64,000 nt of DNA from Oscillospiraceae bacterium (GCA_015063535.1 SVTY01000008.1:1-64000); one strand, 5' to 3'; shown: positions 25,084 to 34,073, counted from the first letter of the stretch. Notes: generated from the sequence alone by a model not told the origin. Numbers and translations: made by a program.

Positions 25084-26124
25084 ATGGAACAACGCAAAGA
25101 GACCTTGACTGCTCTTGTGGGCAATACGGCGTTACGCCACCGTCTGGGCAAGGATATTGCCGAAGGAACCCTTCCCCATGCTCTGATCTTGGAGGGACCC
25201 TGCGGCTCGGGAAAGCATACGGTCGCCACGCTGTGCGCCGCCGCTCTGAGCTGTACCAACCGAACGGCTGCGGGCTTTCCGCTTCCGTGTATGGAATGCG
25301 CCGCCTGCAAAAAGATACTGGAAAAAAAATCCGCAGACATGATCCTTCTCGGATGTGACGGAAAAGCCTCCATCGGTGTGGATACGGTTCGGTTTCTTCG
25401 GGAGGATGTTCGCATCGTCCCCAACGATTCCGAGCATAAGGTCTATATCATTGAGGATGCGGACAAGATGACGGAGCAAGCGCAGAATGCGCTCCTGCTG
25501 ACCTTGGAGGAGCCACCCTCCTATACCCGATTCTTTTTGCTCTGTGAAAATGCATCTATGCTGCTGGAGACCATCCGAAGCCGTGCGCCTGTTCTTCGCA
25601 CCGAACCGATCCCGACCGATGACATGGAACGGTATCTGTGTGCCAACGACCGCCGTGCGGCGCAGATGAAGCTCGCTGACCCGAAGGGCTTTGCGGAGCT
25701 TTTGCTTGCCTCGAAAAACGGGATCGGACAAGCGTTGTGCTATCTGGAGCCAAAGGCATTTGCCCCTGTTCGTCAGCTTCGTGCTCTTGCCTCCGATTTT
25801 GTTTATGCGGCGATCCATGACCGAACCGCACGCACTCTTCTCCCTCTGCTCTCCCGTTTTTCCCAAAAGCGGGATATCCTGCGTGAACAGTTGTTTGCCG
25901 TACTGGAAGCCCTCACCGATCTGATCCTGCTCAAAAAAAGCGACTCGGCTCCCCTGACCTTTTATGCGGATCGGGAGCAGGCGATCGAGCTTTGTGACGG
26001 CACCTCTCTGTCGTTTCTTTATACCCTTCAGCAAGCACTGCGGCAGGCAATGGACGAAAACGCCGCCAACGCCAACGTGCGGCTGTGTCTGATCAAAATG
26101 GCTGTCACCGCCGAGCTGCTCTGA
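25084..26124 (+). CDS. holB: DNA polymerase III subunit delta prime
   Basis: Clamp-loader subunit, 346 residues. It has an AAA+ fold with P-loop EGPCGSGKHT, a zinc-type cluster (C-x13-C-x2-C-x2-C around PLPCMECAACKK), the helix VYIIEDADKMTEQAQNALLLTLEEPP typical of HolB/DnaX, and LLETIRSRA (the SRC-like sensor, here SRA). The start at 25084 has GGGGGAGG before it. An in-frame ATG at 25045 lies at the expected transcription start and is rejected. It pairs with ricT, as in Bacillus (holB-yaaT). Confidence 0.93.
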   Translation: MEQRKETLTALVGNTALRHRLGKDIAEGTLPHALILEGPCGSGKHTVATLCAAALSCTNRTAAGFPLPCMECAACKKILEKKSADMILLGCDGKASIGVDTVRFLREDVRIVPNDSEHKVYIIEDADKMTEQAQNALLLTLEEPPSYTRFFLLCENASMLLETIRSRAPVLRTEPIPTDDMERYLCANDRRAAQMKLADPKGFAELLLASKNGIGQALCYLEPKAFAPVRQLRALASDFVYAAIHDRTARTLLPLLSRFSQKRDILREQLFAVLEALTDLILLKKSDSAPLTFYADREQAIELCDGTSLSFLYTLQQALRQAMDENAANANVRLCLIKMAVTAELL

Positions 26125-26164
26125 CCTTTATTTCTCACATATACTTTTTCGGAAAGGAATTATT

Positions 26165-27577
26165 ATGGAAAACGAAAAGAAAACCGAGACCGCCGCAGGC
26201 GAGTCTTCCCAAAATAAAAAGCATCGCCCCAACCGTCGGCGAGGGTATTTTATCGAGCCGAATGCGCCGTCCTCGGGCAATGCGCCCAAGCAAGCGTCCT
26301 CCGCCAACGGAGAGGTAAAAAAGCAAGGAGGTACCGCAGCTGCTTCCAACCATCCCAATCAAACGAATAATAATAACAATGCAAACAACGGAACCGGCGG
26401 GAACGGCAACGGCGGAAATAAAAAGCGTCGCCGCCGCAATCGCTCCAAAAATCACGCAAATCCTGCCGACAGCGCAGAGCGCAATCCCGCAACGAGTGCC
26501 TCCGCTCCTTTGAAAAAGGAAGACATCAAATCGGGCAAAGCCTCGGAGGAACGGAAGAACGGAGACGGCGGAAAAGGACGTCACGGCAGACGCCGTCCGC
26601 AGGATCGCCAAGCGACTGCCTCCAACAAACCCGAAGCAACGGCAACGACCGAAAACGAATATGAGGAGGTACGCTTCCCCGCAGAGGAGCCAAGCGCACC
26701 TTCGACACCCGCCGTCAAGTCCCCCGAAAAGCCCGTCCCCAAGGTAGAGGTCGTAGGAATCCGCTTTAAAAGTTCGGGCAAGGTTTACTACTTTTCTCCC
26801 GGAGGAAAGCGGCTTCGTCGGGGTGAGCATGCCATCGTGGAGACCGCAAGAGGGCAGGAATACGGAGAGGTGACCATGGGCAACAATATGGTCAAGCAAA
26901 CCGATATCGTTCCGCCCCTTCGCTCCATTCTCCGTGTGGCTACGGCTGCCGATCAGGAGCATCATAAGGAAAACAAGCAAAAGGAAGAAGAAGCCTTTCG
27001 GATGTGCAACGAAAAGATTCGGGAGCACGGCTTGGATATGAAGCTCATTGATGCCCAATATACCTTTGATAACTCCAAGTTGCTCTTTTACTTCACTTCG
27101 GCAGGACGGGTAGATTTCCGTGATCTGGTCAAGGATCTTGCCGCCGTTTTCCGCACCCGCATCGAGCTGAGGCAGATCGGCATTCGGGATGAAGCAAAGC
27201 TGATGGGCGGTATGGGTATGTGCGGCAGATCGCTTTGCTGTACCCTGTTCCTCTCGGATTTCGGACAGGTTTCCATCAAGATGGCAAAGGAGCAAAATCT
27301 TTCCTTAAACTCAGCAAAAATTTCGGGGATCTGCGGCAGATTGATGTGCTGTCTGCGCTATGAGCATGAGACCTATGAATATGAGATCAAGAGAACGCCT
27401 CCCGTCGATTCGCTGGTTCGTACCGCTGACGGCGACGGTGTGGTGACCGAGATCCATCCCTTGGCAGGCACCGTCAAGGTTCGCCTGCAAGCAAGCCCTG
27501 ACACCGCTCCCAAGCTTTATCATCGGGACGATGTGGTCATGCTCCGAAAGAAATCCGCCAACCCGCACTCCAAATAA
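26165..27577 (+). CDS. ricT: PSP1-domain protein RicT (YaaT)
   Basis: Part of the Ric complex (RicA/F/T, YmcA-YlbF-YaaT) that in Bacillus binds Fe-S clusters and stimulates RNase Y processing and Spo0A phosphorelay. The C-terminal half carries the PSP1 domain and the conserved Cys sites CGRSLCCTLFLSDFGQ and CGRLMCCLRYE. About 190 N-terminal residues form a low-complexity basic, Asn/Gly/Lys-rich extension, much longer than in Bacillus (which is near 275 residues in total). Spaced 40 bp after holB. The gene ends at a strong terminator. Confidence 0.93.
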   Translation: MENEKKTETAAGESSQNKKHRPNRRRGYFIEPNAPSSGNAPKQASSANGEVKKQGGTAAASNHPNQTNNNNNANNGTGGNGNGGNKKRRRRNRSKNHANPADSAERNPATSASAPLKKEDIKSGKASEERKNGDGGKGRHGRRRPQDRQATASNKPEATATTENEYEEVRFPAEEPSAPSTPAVKSPEKPVPKVEVVGIRFKSSGKVYYFSPGGKRLRRGEHAIVETARGQEYGEVTMGNNMVKQTDIVPPLRSILRVATAADQEHHKENKQKEEEAFRMCNEKIREHGLDMKLIDAQYTFDNSKLLFYFTSAGRVDFRDLVKDLAAVFRTRIELRQIGIRDEAKLMGGMGMCGRSLCCTLFLSDFGQVSIKMAKEQNLSLNSAKISGICGRLMCCLRYEHETYEYEIKRTPPVDSLVRTADGDGVVTEIHPLAGTVKVRLQASPDTAPKLYHRDDVVMLRKKSANPHSK

Positions 27578-27588
27578 CCGTCAAACCA

Positions 27589-27617
27589 AAGGGGCTATGC
27601 CGCAAGCATAGCCCCTT
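27589..27617 (+). terminator. Terminator of holB-ricT
   Basis: AAGGGGCTATGC/GCATAGCCCCTT stem with a five-base loop followed by TCTCTGTTTT. Confidence 0.8.
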
Positions 27618-27687
27618 CTCTGTTTTCCCCCAAAAACGAATTGTAAAAGAAAAACCAATATTTTCTTGAAAAAATTTAAAAAAACAG

Positions 27688-27716
27688 TTGACAAAGGGCA
27701 TATTCTGTGGTATAAT
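27688..27716 (+). promoter_or_regulatory. Promoter of the tRNA pair
   Basis: Perfect TTGACA (27688-27693), 17 bases, TATAAT (27711-27716). Confidence 0.85.
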
Positions 27717-27747
27717 ATTCAAGCGTTCGAAAAAAACGCTTTTTTAT

Positions 27748-27824
27748 GGCGGGATAGCTCAGTTGGCTAGAGCAACCGGTTCATACCCGGTAGGTCATGG
27801 GTTCAAGTCCAATTCCCGCTACCA
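27748..27824 (+). tRNA. tRNA-Met (CAU), elongator type
   Basis: 77 bases including an encoded CCA. Acceptor GGCGGGA pairs with TCCCGCT (one G-U at the end). The anticodon stem ACCGG/CCGGT holds the loop TTCATAC, anticodon CAU. The D-arm GCTC..GAGC and T-loop GTTCAAGTC are clear. The absence of the three G-C pairs next to the anticodon loop argues against an initiator tRNA. Confidence 0.93.
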
Positions 27825-27899
27825 GGCCCGTTGGTCAAGCGGCTAAGACACCGCCCTTTCACGGCGGTAACGGGAGTTCGATTCTCCCACGGGTCACCA
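27825..27899 (+). tRNA. tRNA-Glu (UUC)
   Basis: 75 bases including CCA, directly abutting tRNA-Met. Acceptor GGCCCGT/ACGGGTC, anticodon stem CCGCC/GGCGG with loop CTTTCAC, anticodon UUC, T-loop GTTCGATTC. Co-transcribed with tRNA-Met and followed by a terminator. Confidence 0.95.
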
Positions 27900-27900
27900 A

Positions 27901-27934
27901 AAAAGGACAGAGTTCGTAAGAATCCTGTCCTTTT
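27901..27934 (+). terminator. Terminator of the tRNA operon
   Basis: AAAAGGACAG/CTGTCCTTTT stem, U-tract TTTTTTCTTTT. Confidence 0.85.
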
Positions 27935-27960
27935 TTCTTTTCGCTTTTCAGCAAACAACA

Positions 27961-27990
27961 AAGGAGCCGAACCGTTTCGTTCCGCTCCTT
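27961..27990 (-). terminator. Terminator of the winged-helix regulator gene
   Basis: AAGGAGCCGAAC pairs with GTTCCGCTCCTT with one mismatch, 18 bp past the stop codon of the minus-strand gene. Confidence 0.6.
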
Positions 27991-28007
27991 TTCTGTTTTT
28001 GCAGATA

Positions 28008-28673
28008 TCATTGACCGTCAGCCGTGCTTGTTTTCTTCGTCAGCCAGACAAGGCGGGCATTCAGTGAATATCCCTTCCCTCTGACCGTACGGATCAAGCG
28101 AATGCCAAACGGCTCCTCCAGACTTTTTCTCAAATGGTGGACATACACATCTACAATGTTCCCTTTTTGAGTCTCGAACAGCTCAAAAAGCTCTTCTCTG
28201 TCAACGGTCTCGCCGCCTGCCTGTGCAAGAAGCAGCAACAGCTGCCAGCCTCGGTCGGTCAGCTCGATCTGTCGGTTTCTGTATAAAACCGTCCTGTTCT
28301 TTTCGGACAAAATGTAGAGCGTCGGCTCACCGCACTCCGTTCTTTCCTCTGCTTGCGGCGCATGAGAGCTCCCCTCAAAAAACGAACGTACCTCAGACAG
28401 CGAAACAGGCCATTCCCAACAGGTGCCTATATCGACCTCCTCCCGTTCCATGCCGTCGGTAAACAAGGTCACGACCTGACAAGAGGAATCGCCCGGCATG
28501 CAATAGCCGAGCTTGGCATCCATCACGATCCGATCATAGCCCCGCACATCCATGGGAGGAGCCTCCGATACCGTGACCGAGCAACCGCACCAATCCGCTT
28601 CCATCTTCAAAAAATTCACAATATTCTCTTGCTTCGAAATGATCGCCACTCTGTTTCTTTGCCTATCTGCCAT
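28008..28673 (-). CDS. OmpR-type winged-helix regulator with degenerate receiver
   Basis: A 221-residue protein. The C-terminal 95 residues form a Trans_reg_C winged helix (NRQIELTDRGWQLLLLLAQAGGETVDREEL ... VYVHHLRKSLE ... IRTVRGKGYSL). The N-terminal part has the size of a receiver domain, and IVMDAK could align with the phospho-acceptor Asp. The acidic pocket at strand 1 is replaced by IISKQ, and no sensor kinase gene is adjacent. It may act without phosphorylation. It starts 9 bp after the dusB stop and is probably co-transcribed with dusB. Confidence 0.85.
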   Translation of the reverse strand: MADRQRNRVAIISKQENIVNFLKMEADWCGCSVTVSEAPPMDVRGYDRIVMDAKLGYCMPGDSSCQVVTLFTDGMEREEVDIGTCWEWPVSLSEVRSFFEGSSHAPQAEERTECGEPTLYILSEKNRTVLYRNRQIELTDRGWQLLLLLAQAGGETVDREELFELFETQKGNIVDVYVHHLRKSLEEPFGIRLIRTVRGKGYSLNARLVWLTKKTSTADGQ

Positions 28674-28682
28674 CTGTTATCC

Positions 28683-29717
28683 TCAATTGAAAGTTGCCTC
28701 ATTTTGGGCAATCAGCCCCAGCATGATCCGCCGAATATCCTCGGGAGCCTCGGCTGTCATGATCCGTCCTCTTGCCGCCGCGGCACCTCGGATGCCGCTC
28801 AGGTACCATGCCATGTGCTTTTTCGCCTCGGCAAGTCCCACTCGGTCGCCCTTGTGCCGTAGCATACCGTCCAAATGCTCCATGGCTGTCCGAATCCGCT
28901 CCTCCAAGGTGGGGGGCGTGTAGGTCTGCCCCTCCATCGCCGCAACGGTCTCGGCAAACAGCCACGGATTACCCATGGCACCCCGACCGATCATCACACC
29001 GTCACAGCCCGTCTGCGCCATCATATGTATCGCATCCTCGGCAGAGGAAATGTCGCCGTTGCCGATCACGGGAACCTGCACCGCCCGCTTGGTTCGTTCG
29101 ATCACCTCAAGGTCGATCCCCGGGGCGTACAGCTGCTCTCGGGTTCTTGCATGAACGCAGATCAGGTCTGCTCCCGCCTGCTCCAATCGCTTGGCAAGCT
29201 CGGGCGCATTGACCGTGGCGGCATCCCATCCGGCACGTATCTTCACCGTCACGGGCAACCGTACCGCACGCCGAACCGCCGCTACGATATCGGCGGCAAG
29301 CTCGGGCGTTTTCATCAGCGCGCTGCCCTCTCCGTTTCCCGTGATCTTTCGCACAGGGCATCCCATATTGATATCAATGGCGGTAGGCGCCGTATCCGAG
29401 CAACAGCCCCGATAGTCTCCCGATTCCAGCATTCTTGCCGCCTCCGCCATGAAGGCAGGCTCACTGCCGAAAAGCTGTACCGCCATCGGGCTTTCCGCCC
29501 GTGTTACCGCCGCCAGAGGAGCACTCCCCGACAGAACCGATTCCTTTCGCTTTCCGTTTTGCTCATAGCAAAGCGCCTTGGCAGATACCATTTCACTGAC
29601 GGTATATTCCGCACCAAGATGCCGACAAAGCAATCGGAAGGTACGGTCGGTCACCCCTGCCATCGGCGCCAGCATCAAGCCGTATTTCAGCGCAACGGCT
29701 CCAATCGTTACACCCAT
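28683..29717 (-). CDS. dusB: tRNA-dihydrouridine synthase (DusB type)
   Basis: Flavoenzyme that reduces uridine to dihydrouridine in tRNA. Motifs: MLAPMAGVTDRTFRLLC (FMN binding), QLFGSEP, DINMGCPVRKITGNGEGSALM with the catalytic Cys, TVKIRAGWD, CVHARTREQLY and GCDGVMIGRGAMGNPWLF. The length of 344 residues is slightly above average. Between the Mrp ATPase gene (13-bp gap) and the winged-helix gene, all on the minus strand. Confidence 0.95.
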   Translation of the reverse strand: MGVTIGAVALKYGLMLAPMAGVTDRTFRLLCRHLGAEYTVSEMVSAKALCYEQNGKRKESVLSGSAPLAAVTRAESPMAVQLFGSEPAFMAEAARMLESGDYRGCCSDTAPTAIDINMGCPVRKITGNGEGSALMKTPELAADIVAAVRRAVRLPVTVKIRAGWDAATVNAPELAKRLEQAGADLICVHARTREQLYAPGIDLEVIERTKRAVQVPVIGNGDISSAEDAIHMMAQTGCDGVMIGRGAMGNPWLFAETVAAMEGQTYTPPTLEERIRTAMEHLDGMLRHKGDRVGLAEAKKHMAWYLSGIRGAAAARGRIMTAEAPEDIRRIMLGLIAQNEATFN

Positions 29718-29730
29718 CGTTTGATCCGCT

Positions 29731-30564
29731 TTACTGCTTGGTTCGGTTGACCAAGACCTCGGCGGCGCTTTCCAGATAGGTGTTGTCCATCAGCTCGATC
29801 CAGCCCTTATCCACCAATGCGGTCAGCTTCGGATCCATCGGGATCTGTGCCAACAGATCATAGCCGAATTTTTCGGCGATCTCCTCGATGTGGCTCTCGC
29901 CGAACACCTTGATCTCTTTTCCGCAATCGGGACACTTAACATAGCTCATATTTTCAATCAAGCCGTACACGGGAATATTCATCATCTGTGCCATGTTTGC
30001 CGCCTTGGAAACGATCATGGAGACCAGCTCCTGCGGACTGCTGACGATCACGATGCCGTCGATCGGGATCGACTGAAATACCGTTAGCGGCACATCTCCC
30101 GTTCCGGGAGGACAGTCGATCAGCATATAGTCGATGTCATTCCAGATCGTATCGGTCCAGAACTGCTTGACCGCCCCCGCAATGACGGGGCCTCTCCAAA
30201 CCACGGGCTTGGTCTCATCCTCCAGCATCAGATTCACCGACATAATATCAATGCCTGAGGTGGTCGTCGGAGGGATCATGCCGTGGTCGTCGCCCTCTAC
30301 ACCCTGCTTCAAGCCGAACGCCTTCGGGATCGACGGACCTGTAATGTCGGCATCCAAAATTGCCGTCTTATAGCCAAGCCGCTGTAGATTGACCGCCAGC
30401 ATGGAGGTAACCAGAGATTTTCCGACCCCGCCCTTTCCGCTGACGACCGCAATAATATGCTTGACACTGCTTAATTCGTGAGGCTGTTCCTTCAGGCTGT
30501 TCTGTTCCTTGGAGGAGCAGGACGCCGAGCAAGTAGAACAGTTATGGGTACATTCTTCTGCCAT
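29731..30564 (-). CDS. Mrp/NBP35-family Fe-S carrier ATPase
   Basis: A 277-residue P-loop ATPase of the ApbC/Mrp family that stores or transfers [4Fe-4S] clusters. The N-terminal Cys-rich tail CTHNCSTCSASC resembles the Cys motif of NBP35, followed by the deviant Walker A SGKGGVGKSLVTSML, DADITGPSIPKAFG, LIDCPPGTGDVPLTV, and a pair of Cys in VKCPDCGKEI. The start at 30564 is chosen because AAAGG lies nine bases upstream. The in-frame ATG at 30573 touches the SD. Confidence 0.94.
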   Translation of the reverse strand: MAEECTHNCSTCSASCSSKEQNSLKEQPHELSSVKHIIAVVSGKGGVGKSLVTSMLAVNLQRLGYKTAILDADITGPSIPKAFGLKQGVEGDDHGMIPPTTTSGIDIMSVNLMLEDETKPVVWRGPVIAGAVKQFWTDTIWNDIDYMLIDCPPGTGDVPLTVFQSIPIDGIVIVSSPQELVSMIVSKAANMAQMMNIPVYGLIENMSYVKCPDCGKEIKVFGESHIEEIAEKFGYDLLAQIPMDPKLTALVDKGWIELMDNTYLESAAEVLVNRTKQ

Positions 30565-30693
30565 GTTTATCATCCTTTCGTTTTTGGGAACACTGTCCGC
30601 ATTATTTCAATCTTGTACTATTATACACCTTTTTTCCCTCAAATGCAAGGGGTTTGCGTTTTTTCGAAGAATTTTTCCGAAATCCTCGAAAAA

Positions 30694-30724
30694 AGAGAGC
30701 AGGAGACGTGGCTTCCTGCTCTCT
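30694..30724 (-). terminator. Terminator of nrdR
   Basis: AGAGAGCAGGA and TCCTGCTCTCT pair across a nine-base loop. T-runs lie at both ends, so it can work for nrdR on the minus strand. Confidence 0.8.
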
Positions 30725-30728
30725 TTTT

Positions 30729-31175
30729 TTATTCATCGCCCTTCAATTGCTTCAGCTCGGCAAGGAAGGTCTCGATGTCCTTAAATTCCCGATACACAGA
30801 GGCGAACCGCACATACGCCACCTCATCTCTCTGCTTCAGGTGCTTCATCACCAGCTCTCCGATCTCTCCCGTGGTAATTTCGGGAGACAGAGAATTTTGT
30901 ATCTCGTTTTCGATCTCCGTAGCGATCTCTTCGGCATTGACAGGACGCTTCTGACACGCCTTCAGCAATCCGGTCAGCAGCTTGCTTCGGTCAAACAGCT
31001 CCTTGCTTCCGTTCTTTTTCACCACGATGATCGGAACCGTTTCCAATATCTCAAAGGTCGTAAACCGCTTCTGACATGCGGGACATTCTCTTCTTCGGCG
31101 GATGCTGTTTCCCTCCTCCACAGGACGGGAATCGATCACCTTACTGTCGCTAAATCCACAGGCAGGACATTTCAT
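30729..31175 (-). CDS. nrdR: Transcriptional repressor NrdR
   Basis: Zinc-ribbon/ATP-cone repressor of ribonucleotide reductase genes. MKCPACGFSDSKVIDSRP and RRRRECPACQKRFTTFE form the four-Cys zinc ribbon, followed by the ATP cone (IVVKKNGSKELFDRSKLLTGLLKAC in parts). At 148 residues it is typical. The family start MKCP (31175) is used. A TTG at 31193 in the same frame has a better-spaced AAAGG and would add six residues, so the true start is open. No nrd genes are in the window. Confidence 0.95.
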   Translation of the reverse strand: MKCPACGFSDSKVIDSRPVEEGNSIRRRRECPACQKRFTTFEILETVPIIVVKKNGSKELFDRSKLLTGLLKACQKRPVNAEEIATEIENEIQNSLSPEITTGEIGELVMKHLKQRDEVAYVRFASVYREFKDIETFLAELKQLKGDE

Positions 31176-31335
31176 CTTGTTTCGCTTCTGCAATCGCAGC
31201 CTTTCTTTGGTTTATTCTACCTTTATTATACCATAAAAATCCACCAAAGTAAAGAGCTTCTCGGAAAAAACTCGGAATTTCCGACCGTCTTCCCGATCGG
31301 CGGCAAAATCTGCCCCCATTCCCAAGGATCCTCTA

Positions 31336-31364
31336 TTGATTTTTTGCTCCGTTTATACTATAAT
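31336..31364 (+). promoter_or_regulatory. Promoter of the 84-residue membrane protein gene
   Basis: TTGATT (31336-31341), 17 bases, TATAAT (31359-31364). Confidence 0.75.
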
Positions 31365-31393
31365 GGAGGTATATTGAAACAATCGGAGGTAGT

Positions 31394-31648
31394 ATGAAAC
31401 AACGCAACCGTACATATGCATATTCCCTCGGTCGGAACGCCTTGCTTTGTCTGACCTACGGACTGTACGCCATTCTCTGTCAGCTTTGCCTGATCCTGCT
31501 TCATGCTCTGCAAGCCGACCCCACCGTTTCCGCCGATGTCCTGCGGCATGTTTTTCTTCCCTATTTGGAATATCCGCTCATGAGCCTTACCGTGTTGTTG
31601 GGCGGTACTGTCCTGCTTGAGCTGGTCGCCAAGCAAGAAACGCCGTAA
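31394..31648 (+). CDS. Small membrane protein of unknown function
   Basis: An 84-residue protein with two hydrophobic segments (about 15-38 and 60-78) joined by a short loop with the sequence ADPTVSADVLRHVF. It has a good SD (GGAGG) and its own promoter, so it is likely real despite its size. It converges on the ABC permease gene with three bases between stop codons. I recognise no family. Confidence 0.65.
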   Translation: MKQRNRTYAYSLGRNALLCLTYGLYAILCQLCLILLHALQADPTVSADVLRHVFLPYLEYPLMSLTVLLGGTVLLELVAKQETP

Positions 31649-31651
31649 TGC

Positions 31652-32551
31652 CTATACGATCTGCTTTGCCCTTCGCAGATTCAGCAGAATATACACGGCA
31701 AGGAGCAACGCAACGCTTCCTCCCAAGATGGCAAACATCACCCATTCCTCGACCTTGGTATCAAAGAAATACAAATTGCAATCAATGGAATCCCTGATAA
31801 GCTCCACGATCTCTTGCGGAACGCCCTCCTCCTTCATCGCCTCAAGCGCACCTCGCATGGCATGGTTCCGAAGCAAGGAGGTTCCATAGGTTCCCGGCAG
31901 AAAAGAGATCACCCGTTGCAAGCCCTCGGGAAATTGGGAGATCGGCATATAGGCACCGCAAAGAAAGCCGTAGCCCGAGCTGACGATCGTTCCCACTGCG
32001 GAAATTTGCCCCTGTGAGGACAGGAAAAAGTTAATGATGGAGGACAGAACCGTTCCGAACATCACAAGCAAAAACACATCAAGGAGCAGCAAAAGCACGT
32101 CGGCAACCGACAGATACCATCCCATCACGCCGAGATAGACAAATCCGCCGCCCACGGCAACCAAGGCGATCAGCACGGTCACCGCCAAGGTCGAAAGATA
32201 GTAGCTCAGGGCGGGAAGGTGCGGCGGCACGGGAGACAAGCCGATATCCCTTGCGGCTCCCGTCAATTTGTCCTGCACCATCAGCATGTTCGAGCAGAAC
32301 GCCACCGTGACACAGCTAACCGCCAACAGGGAGGAAATGAGCTGTCCGCCCACCACAGCATCTATAATATCCTCCGACAGCAAAAAATTCCCCGGCAACG
32401 CCATCCCAAAGCTGTCCCGATACACCTTTTCCAAAAAGGTGATGTACAGCACCAGCAAAATGGCGGGCGTGATCAAAGAGGTAAAAAATAAGCCCTTGTC
32501 CTTAAAAAACAGCTTTACATTCCGTTTGATCCAAATTCTCAAGCTCTTCAT
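31652..32551 (-). CDS. ABC-2 type transporter permease
   Basis: A 299-residue permease with six membrane segments and the ABC-2 layout: N-terminal cytoplasmic KRNVKLFFKDKGLFFTSL, a large extracytoplasmic loop (VYRDSFGMALPGNFLLSEDI), then GYGFLCGAYMPISQFPEGLQ, typical of NodJ/DrrB-like exporters. Its ATG overlaps the ATPase stop by one base (TAATG), so it is partner to the upstream ATPase and under control of the TetR gene. Substrate unknown, possibly a drug or lipid. Confidence 0.92.
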   Translation of the reverse strand: MKSLRIWIKRNVKLFFKDKGLFFTSLITPAILLVLYITFLEKVYRDSFGMALPGNFLLSEDIIDAVVGGQLISSLLAVSCVTVAFCSNMLMVQDKLTGAARDIGLSPVPPHLPALSYYLSTLAVTVLIALVAVGGGFVYLGVMGWYLSVADVLLLLLDVFLLVMFGTVLSSIINFFLSSQGQISAVGTIVSSGYGFLCGAYMPISQFPEGLQRVISFLPGTYGTSLLRNHAMRGALEAMKEEGVPQEIVELIRDSIDCNLYFFDTKVEEWVMFAILGGSVALLLAVYILLNLRRAKQIV

Positions 32552-33489
32552 TACGTTTCTCCTCCCGCCTCTTCCGACAGCGTTTTTCCCGTGACCGACA
32601 AAAAGACATCATCCATCCGTCCCTTGACGATCTCATAATCCCGAAAGATGTGCGGATGCGCTACGATCAGATCGGTCGCCGCCTTCGTATGCGCCACACC
32701 GATCCGCCAGCCGTCGGGAATCGATTCGACCCGATCCGAAGGCACACCCAAGGAGCGAACCTCCTCCTCTGTCACACCGTACAGCAAAATAAAATCTCCC
32801 GTATAGCGATTTTTTAATTCTAACGGAGTTCCCTCTGCTACCACGGAGCCGCTTTCAAGAATGACCACATGATCCGCCTCTGCCGCTTCCTCCATGTAGT
32901 GGGTCGTCAGAAATACCGTCAAGCCCTCTGTCCGTTGCAGACGGGAGATGACCTGCCAGACCGATCTTCTGGTCTGGGGATCCAAGCCTGTTGTCGGCTC
33001 ATCCAAGATCAGAATTTGCGGTCTGTGGATCAAGGCTCTCGCAATATCGATCCGCCGTTGCTGCCCACCCGACAGCTTTCCCAGCGGTCGGGACAGCAAG
33101 CTGTCCAGCTCCAAAAGCTCCGACAGCTCGGTCAACCGCCGGGCAAGCTCCTTTCCGTAGATCCCGTACAGGGCGGCACGGCTCTCCAGATTATCCCGCA
33201 CCGTCAGCGCACGGTCCAGCACCGATTGCTGAAATACCACGCCAAGGCTTCGCTTGATCTGCTCGCCGTGCGTGGTCGGAGAGACGCCTCCGATCAGAAT
33301 TTCTCCGCTGTCCTTCTTGAGCTGTCCGCACAGCATGGCAATCGTCGTGCTTTTTCCTGCGCCATTCACGCCGAGAAAGGCAAACAGCTCGCCCCGCTTG
33401 ACCGAAAAGCTGACTCGATCCACCGCCTGAATGGTGCCAAATCGCTTACTCAAGCCTTGAATCTCAATGGCATATGTTGCTTGATTCAT
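32551..33489 (-). CDS. ABC transporter ATP-binding protein (DrrA type)
   Basis: A 312-residue ATPase with complete motifs: Walker A GVNGAGKSTT, Q-loop GVVFQQ, signature LSGGQQRR, Walker B ILILDEPTTGLDP, H-loop TTHYMEEAAEADH, plus a C-terminal extension of about 80 residues as in DrrA-like exporters. The start at 33489 follows GGAGGAG, and its ATG overlaps the TetR stop (ATGA), so regulator, ATPase and permease form one translationally coupled operon. Contrast with the degenerate ATPase at 13746-14564. Confidence 0.94.
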   Translation of the reverse strand: MNQATYAIEIQGLSKRFGTIQAVDRVSFSVKRGELFAFLGVNGAGKSTTIAMLCGQLKKDSGEILIGGVSPTTHGEQIKRSLGVVFQQSVLDRALTVRDNLESRAALYGIYGKELARRLTELSELLELDSLLSRPLGKLSGGQQRRIDIARALIHRPQILILDEPTTGLDPQTRRSVWQVISRLQRTEGLTVFLTTHYMEEAAEADHVVILESGSVVAEGTPLELKNRYTGDFILLYGVTEEEVRSLGVPSDRVESIPDGWRIGVAHTKAATDLIVAHPHIFRDYEIVKGRMDDVFLSVTGKTLSEEAGGET

Positions 33490-34058
33490 ACGTTTTTCTC
33501 CTCCTTTTTGCTCCATTGCTCCTTTAATCCCGCAAACACCTCGCTGCTCATCGCACCGATCGTTTCTTCGTCGTACTCAATCATGCCCGTCACGATCATC
33601 GAAGCGATACCGTGCACGAAGATCCACATGGCATACAGCATTTTTTCGGGTGTCTCGGTGGAGCTTCCCATGGCTCGTTGAACGGCGGGAAGCACCTGCG
33701 CCAGCATGGGATCGACGGTGGGAATGCCCTCTACCGTTCCGGGCGGAGTCATAAAAAACAGCCGAAAGAGCTGTGGCTCGTCCTTGGCAAACCGAATATA
33801 TGCCCGTCCTACGCCCTTAAACGGAATAGGCTCGGCAAGACCTTGCCGAATATAGTCCGAATATCGCTCGATCGCCCTTGCCACCGCCACCTCTCGAATC
33901 TCCTTCATGCCCGAAAAATGTCGAAACAGGGGCATGGTGGAGCATCCCAGTCTCTTGGCAAGAGTACGGGCATTCAAGGAATCGTATCCGCTCTCCCGCA
34001 ACAGCGTAAAGGCGCACCGAACGATCTCCTCTTTTGTCAGCTTTTCCTTAGGCGGCAC
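33486..34058 (-). CDS. TetR-family repressor (WHG-type C-terminus)
   Basis: A 190-residue regulator. The N-terminal helix-turn-helix spans about 8-50 (IVRCAFTLLRESGYDSLNAR ... LAKRLGCSTMPLFRHFSGM). The C-terminal region YIRFAKDEPQLFRLFFMTP matches the TetR_C WHG type that binds hydrophobic ligands. Start codon GTG at 34058 with AAAGGAGG seven bases upstream. A palindrome lies between its -10 and GTG, consistent with autoregulation. It leads an operon with the ABC exporter. Confidence 0.94.
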   Translation of the reverse strand: MPPKEKLTKEEIVRCAFTLLRESGYDSLNARTLAKRLGCSTMPLFRHFSGMKEIREVAVARAIERYSDYIRQGLAEPIPFKGVGRAYIRFAKDEPQLFRLFFMTPPGTVEGIPTVDPMLAQVLPAVQRAMGSSTETPEKMLYAMWIFVHGIASMIVTGMIEYDEETIGAMSSEVFAGLKEQWSKKEEKNV

Positions 34059-34073
34059 AGTCTCGCCTCCTTT

